This document shows positions 14,421 through 14,451 of a stretch of DNA of 14,451 bases, piece by piece. Position 1 is the stretch's first letter. Each line of letters opens with the position of its first letter. The stretch comes from JAAYDI01 sp052034005. Its GTDB lineage: Bacteria > Planctomycetota > Planctomycetia > Pirellulales > Pirellulaceae. Position numbers and translations under genes: made by a program. The stretch is taken from contig JBPOJB010000070.1 in NCBI GenBank assembly GCA_052034005.1, positions 1 through 14,451 on the forward strand, read 5' to 3'. The notes under the pieces are model-generated. The model was not told the origin of the DNA. It saw nothing but the letters and a program-made list of their open reading frames with translations, and did no database searches.

Positions 14421-14451
14421 ACACCCCCTCCGCACCGACAAAAACTCGGAG

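Overview
The window is GC-rich, free-living bacterial chromosome. No marker gene fixes the taxonomy. A planctomycete or a close relative is my best guess, from four hints: an HNH protein of the kind common there, a TACAAT-type -10 box, a helix-turn-helix/EIIA regulator, and secreted beta-helix and M16 proteins in loosely packed single-gene units. This is inference from gene style, not proof.

Layout. Positions 1-1891 are mobile DNA: the C-terminal part of an IS1634-like transposase (minus strand, running off the left edge) abutted by a complete ISKra4-like insertion sequence (minus). Next come two minus-strand genes, each with its own plausible promoter: a HTH + PTS EIIA regulator (1980-2675) and a membrane-anchored protein-L-isoaspartate methyltransferase (2910-3737). 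Divergent from them is an HNH endonuclease-like gene (4061-4660, plus) closed by a 13-bp hairpin. About 700 bp of non-coding DNA leads to a large secreted M16 zinc peptidase (5415-8249, plus). It converges on a secreted glycerophosphodiester phosphodiesterase (8292-9134, minus), whose candidate promoter overlaps one arm of a long inverted repeat.

Positions 9280-9740 hold a run of tRNA-like fragments: at least three good T-arms and one degraded one, with anticodon-like arms but no paired acceptor stems. After about 400 bp with nothing recognisable comes a soluble slipin/SPFH protein (10134-11243, plus) with a three-fold internal repeat. It converges, across a strong 16-bp stem-loop, on a secreted two-domain protein (11397-13400, minus): a right-handed beta-helix joined to a GH43/GH32-like beta-propeller. 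The right end carries a four-unit array of C-run/G-run hairpins with a GCTC-rich linker (13637-13860) and a small unknown gene that appears broken by a frameshift (14052-14389).

The genes do not form an operon or an obvious shared pathway; most stand alone with hairpins between them. The least explained parts are the tRNA-like cluster, the hairpin array and the frameshifted small gene. I saw no convincing new multi-gene system.
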